A DNA stretch of 64,000 nucleotides, taken from Alkalicaulis satelles (GTDB lineage: Bacteria > Pseudomonadota > Alphaproteobacteria > Caulobacterales > Maricaulaceae). This document shows, one piece after another, positions 62,153 to 64,000 of the stretch (positions are counted from its first letter, which is position 1; each line of letters opens with the position of its first letter). The DNA lies in NCBI RefSeq assembly GCF_008630495.1, contig NZ_VWOJ01000001.1:620001-684000 (forward strand), written 5' to 3'. A program made the position numbers and the translations under genes. The notes beneath the pieces are model-generated. The model worked only from the letters and a program-made list of their open reading frames with translations. It did no database searches and was not told where the DNA came from.

Positions 62153-64000
62153 CTACTCCGCCGGGCAGATGGCGTCGCCCTCGTTTGAGGCCAGGCGCGC
62201 GGTTTCAAAGCTGATCATGGCCGGGCCATCGGCGCGCAGGGAGAACGGCTCCTCCACGGCGGCGATGTTCGTGCCCAGATCGCGGAAGCAGGACAGGCGC
62301 ACCTTGATCTCCTGCCAGCTGCCCGTTTCAGCCATGAAGGGCGTGAGGTCGATTTCCGCCTCGCCCACGCCCAGCCAGACCTGGCCTTCGGGCGCGCTGT
62401 CGGCGCGGTAGCGCAGAAGCAGCGCCATCTCGCCATTGGCCTGACGGGTCAGGTCCACCGCCGTGCCCCAGGCCAGCGCCCGGGCCGGACCGGTGAAGGT
62501 CAGCGCGCGCGCAGATTCCTGCGCCGAGCCGTCCACCGTGCGCATGGCCACGTTTCCGCGCGGGCTCTCGCCTGAAGGCGCAAGGCCCGGACGGCTGTCC
62601 CCGCCCTCATCGCGCAGCAGCAGCGACCAGGGCGCGACAAACCGGCCTTCCACGAAATACCGGTCGGGATTGGCTGCATCGCCGCTGACGCCGGACTCTT
62701 CGGACAGCGCATCCAGCGCGCCGTCGTCGTCATAGGTCAGCCCGAAGCCATAGGCGAACAGCGGATCGTAATCATCCATGTCCCGGTTCAGAGGGGTCTG
62801 GAGCGCATGACGCGGCCAGGAGAAGGAGAGCGTGCCGGTAAAATCATACCGCGCCTGGCCCGCTTCATCTGCGATCAGCACATCAGCCACGCCGCCGCCT
62901 TCACTGCCCGGCAGCCAGGCCGCGACAAAGGCGTTGGAGGCGTTGATCTCCGGATTGGTCCACATGGGACGGCCCGAGATGAACACCGAGACGGTCGGGA
63001 TGCCCGCTTCCTGAAGATTGCGCAGCACGCGCAAGGGTTCGGGATCAGCAAAGGCCAGATGATCGAGATCGCCCTGGAACTCGGCATAGGGCGTCTCGCC
63101 GAACACCACGATGGCCACATCGGGGGCTTCATCATAGCTGCCGTCAGCGCTCAGCACGGCAGTGCCGCCCGCAGACGTCACGGCCTCCTCGATGCCGCCC
63201 CAGATGGAGGTGGCGCCGGGGAAGTCTGCATTGGTTGTGCCGGTGCCCTGCCAGCTCAGCGTCCAGCCGCCTGATTGCTGGCCGATATTGTCCGCCGCAC
63301 TGCCCGCCACGAGCACACGCGCATCCGGACGGACCGGCAGGACGCCGTCATTTTTCAGCAGCACCAGGGACTGGCGCACCGCATCGCGCGCCACTGCGCG
63401 GTGCTCGGGCGCGCCGATCAGGTCATAGCGCCCTTCCAGCGGGCGTTCGGTCTCGAACAGCCCGGCGCGGATTTTCACGCGCAAGATGCGGCGCACCGCC
63501 TCATCCAGACGCTCCATGGTGATGGCGCCGGAGCGGACCTGTTCGAGCGTGTTGTAATAGAGCGGACGCCAGCTATCGGGCGCCATGAACATGTCGATGC
63601 CCGCATTGAAGGCTTCGGGACAGCTCTCATTTGTGCAGCCGGGGATCTGGCCGTGGGCGTTCCAGTCGGAGACCAGAAAGCCCTCAAAGCCCAGCGGCCC
63701 GCGCAGCACATCGTCGAGCAGCGTCTGGTTGCCGGTGATCTTCACCCCGTTCCAGCTGGAGAAGGACGCCATCACGGTCAGCACGCCCGCATCGATGGTC
63801 GGGGGATAGCCCGCATTATGCACGCGGATCAGCTCTTCTTCAGAGATCGGGGCGTCGCCCTGATCAACCCCGTCCACCGTGCCGCCATCGGCCAGGAAGT
63901 GCTTGGCAGACCCGGCGATGCGGCCCACGCCCAGCACCTCGCCGGCGCGCAGCTCACCCTGCAGGCCCAGCGTCACCGGACCGGCATAGCTCGCCACGAT
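62153..64000 (-). CDS. Glycoside hydrolase family 3 beta-glucosidase, 5' part beyond window
   Basis: 615 residues of the C-terminal two-thirds are seen; the frame is open to base 64000. The nucleophile region FLVSDWNAHGQI (Asp of SDW) is present and KHFLADGGT upstream of it, as in GH3 exo-glucanases. A second beta-sandwich domain (residues about 230-440) and a C-terminal beta-jelly-roll domain (carbohydrate-binding-like, from about 500, WSLLLRDEGGDSRPG) follow. The enzyme likely releases glucose from oligosaccharides made by GH9. It is convergent with the SASA gene. Confidence 0.92.
   Translation of the reverse strand: MVASYAGPVTLGLQGELRAGEVLGVGRIAGSAKHFLADGGTVDGVDQGDAPISEEELIRVHNAGYPPTIDAGVLTVMASFSSWNGVKITGNQTLLDDVLRGPLGFEGFLVSDWNAHGQIPGCTNESCPEAFNAGIDMFMAPDSWRPLYYNTLEQVRSGAITMERLDEAVRRILRVKIRAGLFETERPLEGRYDLIGAPEHRAVARDAVRQSLVLLKNDGVLPVRPDARVLVAGSAADNIGQQSGGWTLSWQGTGTTNADFPGATSIWGGIEEAVTSAGGTAVLSADGSYDEAPDVAIVVFGETPYAEFQGDLDHLAFADPEPLRVLRNLQEAGIPTVSVFISGRPMWTNPEINASNAFVAAWLPGSEGGGVADVLIADEAGQARYDFTGTLSFSWPRHALQTPLNRDMDDYDPLFAYGFGLTYDDDGALDALSEESGVSGDAANPDRYFVEGRFVAPWSLLLRDEGGDSRPGLAPSGESPRGNVAMRTVDGSAQESARALTFTGPARALAWGTAVDLTRQANGEMALLLRYRADSAPEGQVWLGVGEAEIDLTPFMAETGSWQEIKVRLSCFRDLGTNIAAVEEPFSLRADGPAMISFETARLASNEGDAICPAE

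Overview
This window is a GC-rich, densely coded chromosomal stretch of an alphaproteobacterium. The clpS-clpA pair, a phasin, two DUF2336 proteins, a SPOR-domain D-Ala-D-Ala carboxypeptidase, DUF6491 and DUF6768 proteins, a MerR-controlled beta-oxidation cluster and near-consensus CtrA-type boxes all point to the Caulobacterales/Maricaulales/Hyphomonadales group. The de novo glycine betaine pathway makes a marine or saline member (Maricaulis/Oceanicaulis-like) my best guess. The taxonomic placement is inference; no 16S gene is present.

Layout. 1-4.7 kb (minus strand): truncated RND efflux adaptor, outer-membrane-type protein, class II aldolase, DUF1801/YdeI-type protein, EgtB. 4.7-7.7 kb (plus): DUF2336 protein, NAD kinase, a response regulator and an Hpt protein. 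7.7-12.5 kb (minus): S41 protease, ClpA, ClpS, phasin with promoter and terminator. 12.6-20 kb: DacC-like carboxypeptidase, HIT protein, PF04339 GNAT-like protein, RidA, an alpha/beta hydrolase without its nucleophile serine, a 400-bp nest of palindromic repeats, two secreted small proteins, a ThiO-like oxidase. 20-25 kb: lytic transglycosylase, second DUF2336 protein, QueA, a small lipoprotein, pirin, a DUF3598-like protein.

25-34.6 kb is a fatty-acid degradation block: enoyl-CoA hydratase, TPR protein, MerR regulator with a LiuR-like palindrome, two acyl-CoA dehydrogenases, thiolase, a tiny glycine-zipper membrane protein and a FadB-type bifunctional enzyme, closed by a strong terminator. 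A DUF559 (Vsr-fold) gene bracketed by inverted palindromic repeats sits inside this operon. 35-37.4 kb: SufE, then an ECF sigma factor translationally coupled to a DUF6768 membrane protein, with a decayed copy of the latter next door. 37.7-43.7 kb: dnaB (DnaA box upstream), alr, ychF, DUF455 protein, entericidin, fatty-acid desaturase. 43.7-48.4 kb: second thiolase, two overlapping methyltransferases for glycine-to-betaine conversion, an SDR of the MFE-2 type, a possible regulator.

48.7-57.7 kb: a secreted three-repeat protein with its ribosome site in a hairpin, a GNAT acetyltransferase, tRNA-Arg(ACG), and a minus-strand operon of two AbgT transporters plus a P1 peptidase, then an RhlE-type helicase. 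58-64 kb is a polysaccharide locus: GH9 glucanase and SASA esterase behind a promoter with a perfect LacI-type operator at the start point, convergent with a truncated GH3 beta-glucosidase. No CRISPR array, insertion sequence, prophage or rRNA gene was seen. The most unusual signals are the repeat-bracketed DUF559 gene, the palindromic repeat families, the coupled sigma/DUF6768 pair with its remnant and the three-repeat secreted protein.
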